Of a stretch of DNA of 7,710 nt, positions 1 through 5,888 are shown piece by piece (within the stretch, counting starts at the first letter, position 1; each line of letters starts with the position of its first letter). Source of the stretch: Candidatus Saccharimonadota bacterium (GTDB lineage Bacteria > Patescibacteriota > Saccharimonadia > Saccharimonadales > Saccharimonadaceae). Where the stretch lies: positions 1 through 7,710 of the forward strand of contig JAGCAL010000089.1 of assembly GCA_017652715.1 (NCBI GenBank), given 5' to 3'. The notes under the pieces were generated by a model. The model was given only the letters and a program-made list of their open reading frames with translations. It did not search any database and was not told the origin of the DNA. The translations under genes and the position numbers were made by a program.

Positions 1-17
1 ATTATATGGTTATTCTG

Positions 18-1256
18 TCAATTTTGGAGAAGTTTGGCGATTTTAGCACGAAGTTTATGTTCTTCCGGGGCATTAGCGAGGGTGTCGACGCCGACACGAA
101 GCAAACCGAGGGCTGTAGTAAAGGAATGGTCGAGGAGACTGACGCCCTCAGCGGCTAGATGGTCGGTATCGAAATTCGGTAAATCATTGATATCGATAAG
201 ATGGATGATTGGGCGACGCGAGAAGGGAAGGCTTTTGTACCAATCGGAAATTGCAAGTGTTTCTTGGAGTATTGAGAGACTAGCGCCGCCTCCGCAAAGT
301 AGGACTTTGCGAGGGAGACTAGAAGAATTTTCGAATTCTTCGAGAGCTACATCGACTCCGGTTAACCAAACTTCAGTATTACGCGTCAGTGCGGCTTTTA
401 TTTTCGCTTTCGTGTGCTCGTCGAATTTAGCAACGTCGTAGTCTAGTTTATAGTTTTCGGCGGTTTCGAAATCAACTCCGAGGGATTTGGCGATTTGGTG
501 GGTAAAGCTGCGACCGCCAATACTGAACATCTTAGTTCCTTCGACTCCGCCATCTTCGACTACTGCAATATCTGTCGTTCCGCCTCCGATATCCATGACT
601 ATGCCTGAGAAATCAGACTCTAGATCGTCGCCGAGACAGGCGCGGCAGACCGCGAATGGCTCGACTGCGACGGTTAGAAGGTCGAGATTAAGTTCGGCGC
701 AGACTTTTTCGATTGCTGCGACATGGATAAGCGGGGCGAAAGCAGTGTAAAACTGGATGATGATGTCTGAACCTTTGAAGCCGATCGGGTTGGATATTTT
801 GTATCCATCAATCGATAAAGAAACAATAGCGGAATTAATTAGGCGTACTTCAACGTTGTCGTTGCCAGTTTCTAGGGCGACAGTTTTTTTAGCGACTTCG
901 CCGGATTTTTGCTGGACCTTTTTAATGATTTCACTCATTTCGTCGTTAGTAATCGGTTTATTGGGATTTTTTCTGGTATAGTTGACGGTCGTTGTGTTTC
1001 CTTTAATGAGTTCTCCGGCAATTCCGACGACGGTTAAGTTGGCACGCTCTCCGGCTTGTTCTTCGACTTCGACTAGGGCGTCTTCGCAGACCGCGACTAC
1101 GGCCGGAATGTCGGCGACTGCTCCGGAGTGCATATTACCTTCTTGCTGCCTAGCTTTACCAACGCCAAGGATTTCTAGGTCGCCTTTTTTAGTTTTACGT
1201 GCAAGGACTGCCTTGACGAATTCTGTACCAATATCAAGCCCAAGTATTGTACTCAT
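18..1256 (-). CDS. ftsA: FtsA-like actin-family ATPase (cell-division/PilM superfamily)
   Basis: The 412-residue product has the actin/Hsp70 ATPase fold signatures: phosphate-1 loop around residues 4-17 (LDIGT, D8), phosphate-2 loop at 220-229 (DIGGGTTD) and adenosine motif at 318-325 (LLCGGGA). Between them, residues about 85-165 fit the SHS2/1C insert of FtsA, including the FtsA-typical phrase IDGYKISNPIGFKG at 149-162. FtsA polymerises on the inner membrane and tethers FtsZ; PilM is the related type IV pilus protein and is the main alternative, but the 1C region favours FtsA. The C-terminus (KLRAKIAKLL, about 401-410) could be a short amphipathic membrane-targeting helix. It is the last visible gene of the kinase/regulator operon and overlaps the upstream pseudouridine synthase by 4 bp (ATGA). 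No Shine-Dalgarno lies at a useful distance, but an extended -10 motif ends 6 nt before the start, so it may also be transcribed separately as a leaderless mRNA. No ftsZ is visible nearby. Confidence 0.8.
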   Translation of the reverse strand: MSTILGLDIGTEFVKAVLARKTKKGDLEILGVGKARQQEGNMHSGAVADIPAVVAVCEDALVEVEEQAGERANLTVVGIAGELIKGNTTTVNYTRKNPNKPITNDEMSEIIKKVQQKSGEVAKKTVALETGNDNVEVRLINSAIVSLSIDGYKISNPIGFKGSDIIIQFYTAFAPLIHVAAIEKVCAELNLDLLTVAVEPFAVCRACLGDDLESDFSGIVMDIGGGTTDIAVVEDGGVEGTKMFSIGGRSFTHQIAKSLGVDFETAENYKLDYDVAKFDEHTKAKIKAALTRNTEVWLTGVDVALEEFENSSSLPRKVLLCGGGASLSILQETLAISDWYKSLPFSRRPIIHLIDINDLPNFDTDHLAAEGVSLLDHSFTTALGLLRVGVDTLANAPEEHKLRAKIAKLLQN

Positions 1257-2020
1257 GGTTTTATTATAACATACTCTCCAGGTTTTAGGTTGCCGAGTTC
1301 GTATTTACCGAATTGAGTGCGATGAAGCTTAGTAACAGTGTAGCCTAGCGCAGCGAAGGTGCGGCGAATTTGACGATTGCGCCCTTCAGTTAAAAAGACG
1401 AGGTATTGAGCCTGAAACACCATCTTTCTCGGGTCGCTTTCGGCCGGCGCTAAACCTCGCGCTGCCGCACTCCGGAATTCCCTCGAAAGAGGTGTTCCAG
1501 GCTCAACCCTTATTACTTTGAATCGAGAGAGGCCGTCGCCGATTTTGATACCGTAATCGGTAATCATTTGTTGATGCAACGGTTCTAAGGGTTTATTTAA
1601 TGTAACTTCGTAGACTTTGGTTTTTCTGAATTTCGGATGTGTCATAGAGAAGGCGAAATCACCGTCGTTAGTTAATAAGATTAATCCAGAAGAATCTTTG
1701 TCGAGTCGGCCGACCGATTTTAGATGGCTAAATTTTTTTGGTAATAGTTCATAAATCGTAGGGGCGCCCTGTGAACGTCTAGAACAGAGGAAACCGACCG
1801 GCTTATGGAAAGCTAAATAAGAGAATTCCGTTTCAAACGGCACTATTTTATTATTATAGCACACTTTATTAGATTTGTCAACTTTTGCTCCAAGTTTGGC
1901 TGGTTGACCATCTATAAGAATCTTTTTGGATTCTATTAATTCATCGGCTTCGCGACGAGATACTCCGAGTCGTTCGGCGAGGAATTTATTGAGCCTGAGT
2001 TGGTTGTTCGTTTGAGCCAT
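1253..2020 (-). CDS. rluB: RsuA/RluB-family rRNA pseudouridine synthase with in-frame insert
   Basis: This 255-residue protein isomerises uridine to pseudouridine in rRNA; RluB-type members modify 23S rRNA, RsuA-type members 16S, and the exact target cannot be read from sequence. An N-terminal S4 RNA-binding domain covers about residues 8-48 (RLNKFLAERLGVSRREADEL). The catalytic motif GRLDKDSSGLILLTNDG is at 104-120 with D107 as the nucleophile, and the family C-terminal motif EGRNRQIRR is at 212-220, followed by LHRTQFGKYEL. Between the core strand ending near IRVEP (about 174) and QYLVFLTEG (about 205) lies a stretch of roughly 30 residues that I do not expect in this family; it coincides with a DNA palindrome. 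The ATG start is inside the response-regulator gene (35-bp overlap). The S4 domain begins at residue 8 and no later start precedes it, so the overlap is real. No Shine-Dalgarno is evident; translation is probably coupled. The TGA stop overlaps the next ATG. Confidence 0.9.
   Translation of the reverse strand: MAQTNNQLRLNKFLAERLGVSRREADELIESKKILIDGQPAKLGAKVDKSNKVCYNNKIVPFETEFSYLAFHKPVGFLCSRRSQGAPTIYELLPKKFSHLKSVGRLDKDSSGLILLTNDGDFAFSMTHPKFRKTKVYEVTLNKPLEPLHQQMITDYGIKIGDGLSRFKVIRVEPGTPLSREFRSAAARGLAPAESDPRKMVFQAQYLVFLTEGRNRQIRRTFAALGYTVTKLHRTQFGKYELGNLKPGEYVIIKP
1263..1271 (-). promoter_or_regulatory. Putative internal extended -10 promoter for the ftsA-like gene
   Basis: On the minus strand the sequence reads TGTTATAAT, a full match to the extended -10 consensus TGnTATAAT. 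It is followed by exactly 6 nt (AAAACC) and then the ATG at 1256. A start site about 7 nt downstream of the -10 would fall on the A of that ATG, giving a leaderless transcript. No convincing -35 is visible, which extended -10 promoters can tolerate. The bases also encode the last residues of the upstream gene, so chance cannot be excluded. The same geometry occurs at the 4088 start. Confidence 0.45.
1406..1506. repeat. Imperfect palindromic element inserted in frame in rluB
   Basis: The left arm begins TTGAGCCTGAAACACC (1406-1421). The right arm, read as reverse complement of 1491-1506, is TTGAGCCTGGAACACC, a match of 15 of 16. Inward, after a one-base bulge (A1422), TCTTTC pairs fully (1423-1428 with 1485-1490), then two mismatches, then GGG/CCC (1431-1433 with 1480-1482). 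A smaller nested stem is formed by CGGCCGGCGC (1441-1450) and GCGCTGCCG (1459-1467) around an 8-nt loop. The inner 46 nt are about two thirds G+C, clearly richer than the flanks. The reading frame stays open and encodes about residues 172-206 of the pseudouridine synthase. The RNA should fold into a long hairpin. No T-run follows, so it is not a terminator. No convincing target-site duplication was found. Confidence 0.75.
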
Positions 2021-2528
2021 TTTCTGGGACCGGATTAGGTATAGAAGTTGCTTCGTTAACTGCGGTAGCGTATGGGGCGGTCGGAGCGACGAAAGGTTGG
2101 GCTGGATTAGCTGCGGGGGTTTGGGCGGCTTCGGCGGGAGCCGCTTCGGGAGCTGGGGCTTTGTCGCCTAATATTTCATGAATCGTATTGACGACATCTT
2201 CTATGCCGACCTGGGACTTGACAAGATAACGGTCAGCTCCGAGACGTTCGCCGCGCTGCCTTTGGTCGTCGGACGAGAGAGCGGTCATCATAACTACTTT
2301 AATGTCCTTAGTTTCTGGGGTTGAACGTAGAATATCGAGCATATCGAAACCGGAAATTTTCGGCATCATGACATCTGACAGAATTAGGTCCGGTTTTTCA
2401 CGTACGGCAAGGGCCAGTGCCTCTTCGCCGTCACCAGCGGTTACGATTTCGTAGCCTTCGGCGGCAATACGAATGCTGTAAATTTCGCGTAGGGATGCGT
2501 CGTCTTCGACTACCATTATTTTACTCAT
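1986..2528 (-). CDS. Receiver-only response regulator with Ala/Pro-rich tail
   Basis: The 180-residue protein has a complete CheY-like receiver domain at about residues 3-122. The acidic pocket is E8-D9-D10, the phospho-acceptor is D52 (LILSDVMMPK), and the conserved switch residues T82 and K104 are present. No DNA-binding, enzymatic or other output domain follows. Instead residues about 123-180 are an Ala/Pro/Gln-rich, probably disordered tail. Phosphorylation by the neighbouring kinase is the obvious inference, since the kinase gene overlaps it by 4 bp (ATGA) and is co-directional. Without an output domain, the regulator probably signals through protein-protein contact, possibly with products of the same operon; that last point is speculative. 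The last 11 codons plus the stop are overprinted in another frame by the start of the pseudouridine synthase gene. The ATG is preceded by GGAG with a 7-nt spacer. Confidence 0.92.
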   Translation of the reverse strand: MSKIMVVEDDASLREIYSIRIAAEGYEIVTAGDGEEALALAVREKPDLILSDVMMPKISGFDMLDILRSTPETKDIKVVMMTALSSDDQRQRGERLGADRYLVKSQVGIEDVVNTIHEILGDKAPAPEAAPAEAAQTPAANPAQPFVAPTAPYATAVNEATSIPNPVPENGSNEQPTQAQ

Positions 2529-4039
2529 TTTGCTTCTCCGTTTAGATTGATATTAGTTTGATTTTGAACTGTCTCAGATTGGTTTTGCGCAGGAGGCGCT
2601 GAGGGCGTAGGCGGCATGGGAGGGGCGGGAGGTGCTGGCGGTTGGGTTGCTACCTGTTGGGCTTGTAGTGTCGGTTGAATAGCTTGCGGAGCTGGTCGGG
2701 GCGGTATTGACGTAGCTTGCTGAACTGGCTGTGGTGCTGGTTGGGATGGCGTCGGCGTGGCTTGAGGTATTGGTGCAGCTTGTTGGACTGGTGCCGGAGC
2801 TGGTCCTGGAGTTGGCATAGCTGCTTGTGGGGCTTTTTGGCTTTGGATTTGTTCTTGAATCTCTCGATTTCGAATCATAATCATACGTTTTTCATATTCA
2901 TCGTTCGAAAGACGAGGTAGTGAAACGTAAAAAGTTGAACCGTCGCCGAAAGCCGATTCTGCCCAGACCTTTCCACCCATTGCTTCGGTACGTTGTTTAA
3001 CTAAGTAGAGACCAAGACCACTTCCGCCAATCGTGCGTGTGTCGGAATTGTCTGAGCGGTAAAACTTTTGGAAGATATGGGCAAGATCTTCTGAGGAAAT
3101 ACCGATCCCGGTATCTGTTACATTAATAAGGACACGGTCGCCGTCGCCGCGAACGTTGACGTAAATTGAGCCGCCGTCCGGGGTATATTTAATAGCGTTA
3201 TCAATTAAGTTACCCATAATCTCTCGCATAAAATCTACATCAACGAAGCCATAAATGACTTGATTAAGCTTACGATTATCACTAAAAGAAGATGGGGAAT
3301 CAGAGCCGAAAGTAAAATTCAATTTAGCTTCTTTAGCTCGGACAGCGTAATCTTTAGTATGATCTTTCACGAGGCTTACCATTTCTACCGGGACGAAGTT
3401 TGGTCGGATGCGGCCGTCGTCGAGCTTCGTAACATCAAGCAGATCTCGGAATAATTTGCCTAAGTGTTTCGAAGCATTTTGAGCGGCAGTTAAATAGCCG
3501 CGTGCACGTTCGTCGATAGTAGCGGTTTGGGGATTCAAAGAGAGAGACAAGTAGCCGTCGATTGTTGCGACTGGTGTTCGCATTTCGTGAGAAGCTGTAG
3601 AAATAAACTCAGTTTGTTCGCCTTCTTCTTCGAGTTCTTTTGTGATATTTCGGAAAGTAATAATGCGGTTTTGTCCGACGTTATTAGCTATTAATATCGA
3701 AATTGCGACCGGGATTCTCTTATCGGATTGTCCGACGATTAGGCTGGCTTGGTATTTTTCGAGCGGTTGGCTATTTTTCATGGCTTGAATGAGGGGATTC
3801 TCGTTATCGGCGAGGGTGCGACCTTCTTTTGATTCTAGTTTAATGAGAAGACCATAATCGAGGCCGATTGAATTGCTGCCGTGTCCCGTCATTGTTACGG
3901 CGGCAGGGTTAATGAACTCCACGACGCCGTTTTTGTCGGTTATAATAACTCCGTCATGAATAGATTTTAAAGCCATTTCGGCCAAAGCCGATTGATTGTC
4001 GGCGCTGCTACTCGTCTTTTTGCGTTTGAATAAACTCAT
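2525..4039 (-). CDS. Soluble PAS-domain sensor histidine kinase with Pro/Gln-rich tail
   Basis: The 504-residue protein starts with a short basic segment and a PAS domain (about 16-132; SIHDGVIITDKNGVVEFINPAA). A HisKA dimerisation domain follows at about 143-208, with the phospho-accepting H151 in SHEMRTP. The HATPase_c domain is at about 268-376: N-box N277/N281 (NLIDNAIKY), G1 box DTGIG at 309-313, F-box around FQKFYR (323-328), and G2 box GGSGLGL at 338-344. All catalytic elements are present, so it should autophosphorylate and pass phosphate to the regulator encoded next to it. No transmembrane segment is seen, so it should sense a cytoplasmic cue through PAS. Residues about 402-490 are a Pro/Ala/Gln-rich low-complexity tail with an internal duplication. 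The gene is the first of its operon; an extended -10 lies 8 nt from the ATG, suggesting a leaderless or nearly leaderless mRNA. Confidence 0.93.
   Translation of the reverse strand: MSLFKRKKTSSSADNQSALAEMALKSIHDGVIITDKNGVVEFINPAAVTMTGHGSNSIGLDYGLLIKLESKEGRTLADNENPLIQAMKNSQPLEKYQASLIVGQSDKRIPVAISILIANNVGQNRIITFRNITKELEEEGEQTEFISTASHEMRTPVATIDGYLSLSLNPQTATIDERARGYLTAAQNASKHLGKLFRDLLDVTKLDDGRIRPNFVPVEMVSLVKDHTKDYAVRAKEAKLNFTFGSDSPSSFSDNRKLNQVIYGFVDVDFMREIMGNLIDNAIKYTPDGGSIYVNVRGDGDRVLINVTDTGIGISSEDLAHIFQKFYRSDNSDTRTIGGSGLGLYLVKQRTEAMGGKVWAESAFGDGSTFYVSLPRLSNDEYEKRMIMIRNREIQEQIQSQKAPQAAMPTPGPAPAPVQQAAPIPQATPTPSQPAPQPVQQATSIPPRPAPQAIQPTLQAQQVATQPPAPPAPPMPPTPSAPPAQNQSETVQNQTNINLNGEAK
2536..2539 (-). 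promoter_or_regulatory. Ribosome binding site of the response regulator
   Basis: The minus strand carries GGAG followed by 7 nt and the ATG at 2528. It lies within the last codons of the kinase gene. This is the only minus-strand gene start in the window with a clear Shine-Dalgarno, so reinitiation here can be efficient in addition to ATGA coupling. Confidence 0.6.
2702..2803 (-). repeat. Direct repeat in the kinase's Pro/Gln-rich tail
   Basis: Two copies about 39 bp long (2765-2803 and 2702-2740) are offset by 63 bp. On the plus strand both begin GGTATTG and share AGCTTG, ACTGG and GCTGG blocks, with roughly three quarters identity. They encode PAPAPVQQAAPIP (residues 413-425) and PAPQPVQQATSIP (434-446). 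This looks like an in-frame tandem duplication of 21 codons that has since diverged, expanding a disordered tail. Confidence 0.65.
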
Positions 4040-4047
4040 TTACATAT

Positions 4048-4078
4048 ATTTTAACACAAGCTTTAAAAAATGTGCTAA
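4048..4078 (-). promoter_or_regulatory. Putative promoter of the kinase-rluB-ftsA operon
   Basis: On the minus strand an extended -10, TGTTAAAAT (4056 to 4048), is preceded at 19 bp by TTAGCA (4078 to 4073), a 4-of-6 match to TTGACA. A start site about 7 nt past the -10 falls near 4041, only about 2 nt before the ATG at 4039. No Shine-Dalgarno can fit, so the first gene is probably translated from a leaderless or nearly leaderless mRNA. Confidence 0.55.
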
Positions 4079-4081
4079 AAT
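4051..4081 (+). promoter_or_regulatory. Putative promoter of the surface-protein/ruvX-mltG operon
   Basis: TTAACA (4051-4056, 5 of 6 to TTGACA) is followed at 19 bp by the extended -10 TGCTAAAAT (4073-4081). The predicted start, about 7 nt downstream of the -10, coincides with A4088 of the first ATG. No ribosome binding site precedes this gene, consistent with leaderless translation. The 19-bp spacer is longer than the usual 17, which the TG extension may offset. Confidence 0.55.
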
Positions 4082-4087
4082 TATGAC

Positions 4088-5863
4088 ATGAACAAAGAAG
4101 TGATTTATATCGAGCCAGAGGATGATATAACTGATATCATTGCTAAAATTGAGGATAGTAAGGAAAAAATTGTAGCTTTAGTTCCGCCGAAAAAAGCGGG
4201 CGTATTTCGAAGCGTGGTGAACATAAAGTTGATTGCGAAGGCTGGGAAAACGTCCGAGAAGAGCGTTGTTTTAGTCACTATTGATCCGTCTATTACTAAA
4301 TTAGCAGCGGCGTCTAAATTGCCGGTAGCGAAGAATCTTCAGACGGCGCCGGTGATTCCGGTAGTCGAGTCGGGAGTAGAGGAGTCTTCAAGCGAGCAGG
4401 TTGACGAAGATGGTAAGACTCAGACTGATGACAAAGGCGAAGAGGAAGCTGAGGAGGCTCCGAAGGAAGAGAAGGTCGAAGGAGTTAATAAAGAAGAAGA
4501 GAAAGACGAAGATAGTGACGAAGATGAGGACGAAGAAGAGGAGGAAAAGAAGGAAGCCGAAAAGCCGAAAAAGAAGGAGAGGGCTAAAACTAAAGGCGGG
4601 TTGATTGGTTGGATCAAGGAACATAAGAAGCTTTCGGCTGTGATTGGTATTGGTATACTTTGTCTGATTATTTTCTTGATATGGGCATTATTTATTGCGC
4701 CGGCGGTTGATGTTTTTGTGTCGATTAAGACCGATACGAATAACTTTTCTGAGGTTGTTAGCTTCGTAAAAGATCAGAGCCAAGAAAACATTGAAGAGGG
4801 CAAGATCTATCTTGAGGAACGAAAGATTGAAAGTGTCCAGGAGGTGCAATTTGAGGCTACCGGGACGAAGAATCGTGGCGAGAAGGCAACAGGTGACCTG
4901 GTAATTTATTCATATTTTAGTGCTGAAGGAATGAATCCGGTAAACGTTGGCACGGTATTTAAAATTAGTGGACTGTCGTATATTGCAAGCGAAAATGTAA
5001 CATTATCTTGGGATGGGTCTTTGTCGAGTTGCGAGAATAAGGATAATTCGAACGATCCGGTGATTGACCACGGTAAGATTAAATGTCTAATATCGGGTCG
5101 CGTGAGTGTTAGTGCGGCTGAGGCTGGCGAGAAGTATAATATTGCCAAATCGAGTACTGGATGGGATACGGTAGCTAATGTTGCGGTTTACTCGGATAAG
5201 GCTATGGGTGGCGGTACGGACGATGTCATTACTGTCGTTCAGCAATCTGATATCGAGAAGGTTAGAGGCCAGCTTGAGGAAGCGAATGGAGCTGATGATA
5301 AAGAGAAGCTTTATAGTTCTATTCCGGAAGATAGTTTAGTTCTAGAGTCGACCTTTAGTCAGACTACCTCTAGTGCAACTTCAACGCCTGCGGTTGATGA
5401 GGAAGTAAAAGAGGGCGTCAAGCCGATTCTGAAGACTGTGACGACTACTTCTGTATACACAATTGATAAAACTAAGCTTGAAGAGTTGATAAGATCTAAG
5501 GTGTCGATTGTAGATAATAAGAAGATTTTCGAAATACGTAATATGTATATCGATGGATTCAGGGAGCTAGAAGGCGGCTTTACTGGGAAGTTGAAGGCGG
5601 TTTACTTTACTGGTCCGAGGATTACCGAGAGCGAAGTGGTTGAGAAGATAAAAGGTAAGGGGCTTGGAGATGCAAGGCGTGAGATTAGCGATATTGAAGG
5701 GGTTTCTGAGGTAAAGATGAGCCCGTCTTATTCGTGGGTATTCTCTGTCCCAACAGATTCGAATCGTATTACGACTACATTCGAAATTAAAGACCAAAAT
5801 GGTCAGATGATTGAAGAAAAAGTAGATGACGGCAAGAAGTCTGAGGAAGAAAGTGCGGAATAG
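4088..5863 (+). CDS. Acidic single-pass membrane protein with baseplate-J-like exterior
   Basis: The 591-residue protein has four parts. Residues 1-90 form a small alpha/beta domain (VIYIEPEDDITDIIAKI, then IVALVPP and SVVLVTID) of the kind seen at the N-terminus of large CPR membrane proteins. Residues about 97-160 are a low-complexity charged segment, about half Glu/Asp, followed by a basic patch. One hydrophobic helix (about 184-204) should place the N-terminus in the cytoplasm and the rest outside. Residues about 255-385 resemble the baseplate J/gp47 fold (ATGTKNRGEKATGDLVIY, GTVFKISGLSYIA, VSAAEAGEKYNIA); this is recognition by pattern and is moderately sure. The rest (about 386-591) is unrecognised and ends in an acidic tail. 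C315 and C333 could form an external disulfide. It is first in its operon, 25 bp upstream of ruvX-mltG. The function is unknown; a structural surface role is plausible. Confidence 0.85.
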   Translation: MNKEVIYIEPEDDITDIIAKIEDSKEKIVALVPPKKAGVFRSVVNIKLIAKAGKTSEKSVVLVTIDPSITKLAAASKLPVAKNLQTAPVIPVVESGVEESSSEQVDEDGKTQTDDKGEEEAEEAPKEEKVEGVNKEEEKDEDSDEDEDEEEEEKKEAEKPKKKERAKTKGGLIGWIKEHKKLSAVIGIGILCLIIFLIWALFIAPAVDVFVSIKTDTNNFSEVVSFVKDQSQENIEEGKIYLEERKIESVQEVQFEATGTKNRGEKATGDLVIYSYFSAEGMNPVNVGTVFKISGLSYIASENVTLSWDGSLSSCENKDNSNDPVIDHGKIKCLISGRVSVSAAEAGEKYNIAKSSTGWDTVANVAVYSDKAMGGGTDDVITVVQQSDIEKVRGQLEEANGADDKEKLYSSIPEDSLVLESTFSQTTSSATSTPAVDEEVKEGVKPILKTVTTTSVYTIDKTKLEELIRSKVSIVDNKKIFEIRNMYIDGFRELEGGFTGKLKAVYFTGPRITESEVVEKIKGKGLGDARREISDIEGVSEVKMSPSYSWVFSVPTDSNRITTTFEIKDQNGQMIEEKVDDGKKSEEESAE

Positions 5864-5875
5864 TAAGGCTATTTC

Positions 5876-5881
5876 GAGGGG
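5876..5881 (+). promoter_or_regulatory. Ribosome binding site of the ruvX-mltG fusion
   Basis: GAGGGG lies 7 nt before the ATG at 5889, in the 25-bp gap after the upstream stop. It is the clearest Shine-Dalgarno on the plus strand and supports the start that includes the RuvX domain. Confidence 0.65.
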
Positions 5882-5888
5882 TTAAAAT

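Larger units (their letters stand above)
4048..4081. repeat. Inverted repeat overlapping both divergent promoters
   Basis: ATTTTAACACA (4048-4058) and TGTGCTAAAAT (4071-4081) are reverse complements at 10 of 11 positions, separated by 12 nt. Each arm holds the -10 of one promoter and the -35 of the other. It may simply reflect symmetric promoter use, or be an operator for a dimeric regulator that would control both operons together. The visible response regulator has no DNA-binding domain, so any such regulator is encoded elsewhere. Confidence 0.6.

Noticed and set aside
34..1269. Plus-strand open frames opposite the ftsA-like gene
   Set aside because: They lack domain signatures and lie antisense to a well-supported gene with all ATPase motifs; the translations look like frame shadows.
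1406..1506. Palindrome in rluB as a transcription terminator or attenuator
   Set aside because: It is mid-gene, the stem has bulges and mismatches, and no T-run follows on either strand.
1404..1514. TATT on both sides of the palindrome as a target-site duplication
   Set aside because: Only four bases, not adjacent to the right arm, and too common in this sequence to count.
1404..1998. Identical 12-mer TATTGAGCCTGA at 1404-1415 (edge of the palindrome) and 1987-1998 (rluB start)
   Set aside because: A shared 12-mer is expected by chance about once or twice in a window of this size, and the second site has no matching inverted arm.
2717..2920. Plus-strand Trp/Leu-rich frame opposite the kinase tail
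   Set aside because: It is the antisense reading of Pro/Gln/Ala codons and has no independent support.
4083..4091. Two-codon ORF ATGACATGA overlapping the start of the surface-protein gene
   Set aside because: The predicted transcription start is at about 4088, so the first ATG would not be in the mRNA.
4388..4624. Overlapping open frames in and against the acidic linker region, giving Ser-, Phe/Leu- or Lys/Arg-rich peptides
   Set aside because: They are by-products of the repetitive GAA/GAG tract read in other frames.
4088..5863. Phage tail or contractile injection gene cluster
   Set aside because: Only one protein has a baseplate-J-like part, and it is membrane-anchored; no sheath, tube, spike or ATPase genes are present in the window.
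5883..5888. TAAAAT directly before the ruvX-mltG ATG as a promoter
   Set aside because: It abuts the ATG, so transcription would begin inside the gene, and it lacks the TGn extension; the GAGGGG site and short gap fit operon read-through better.
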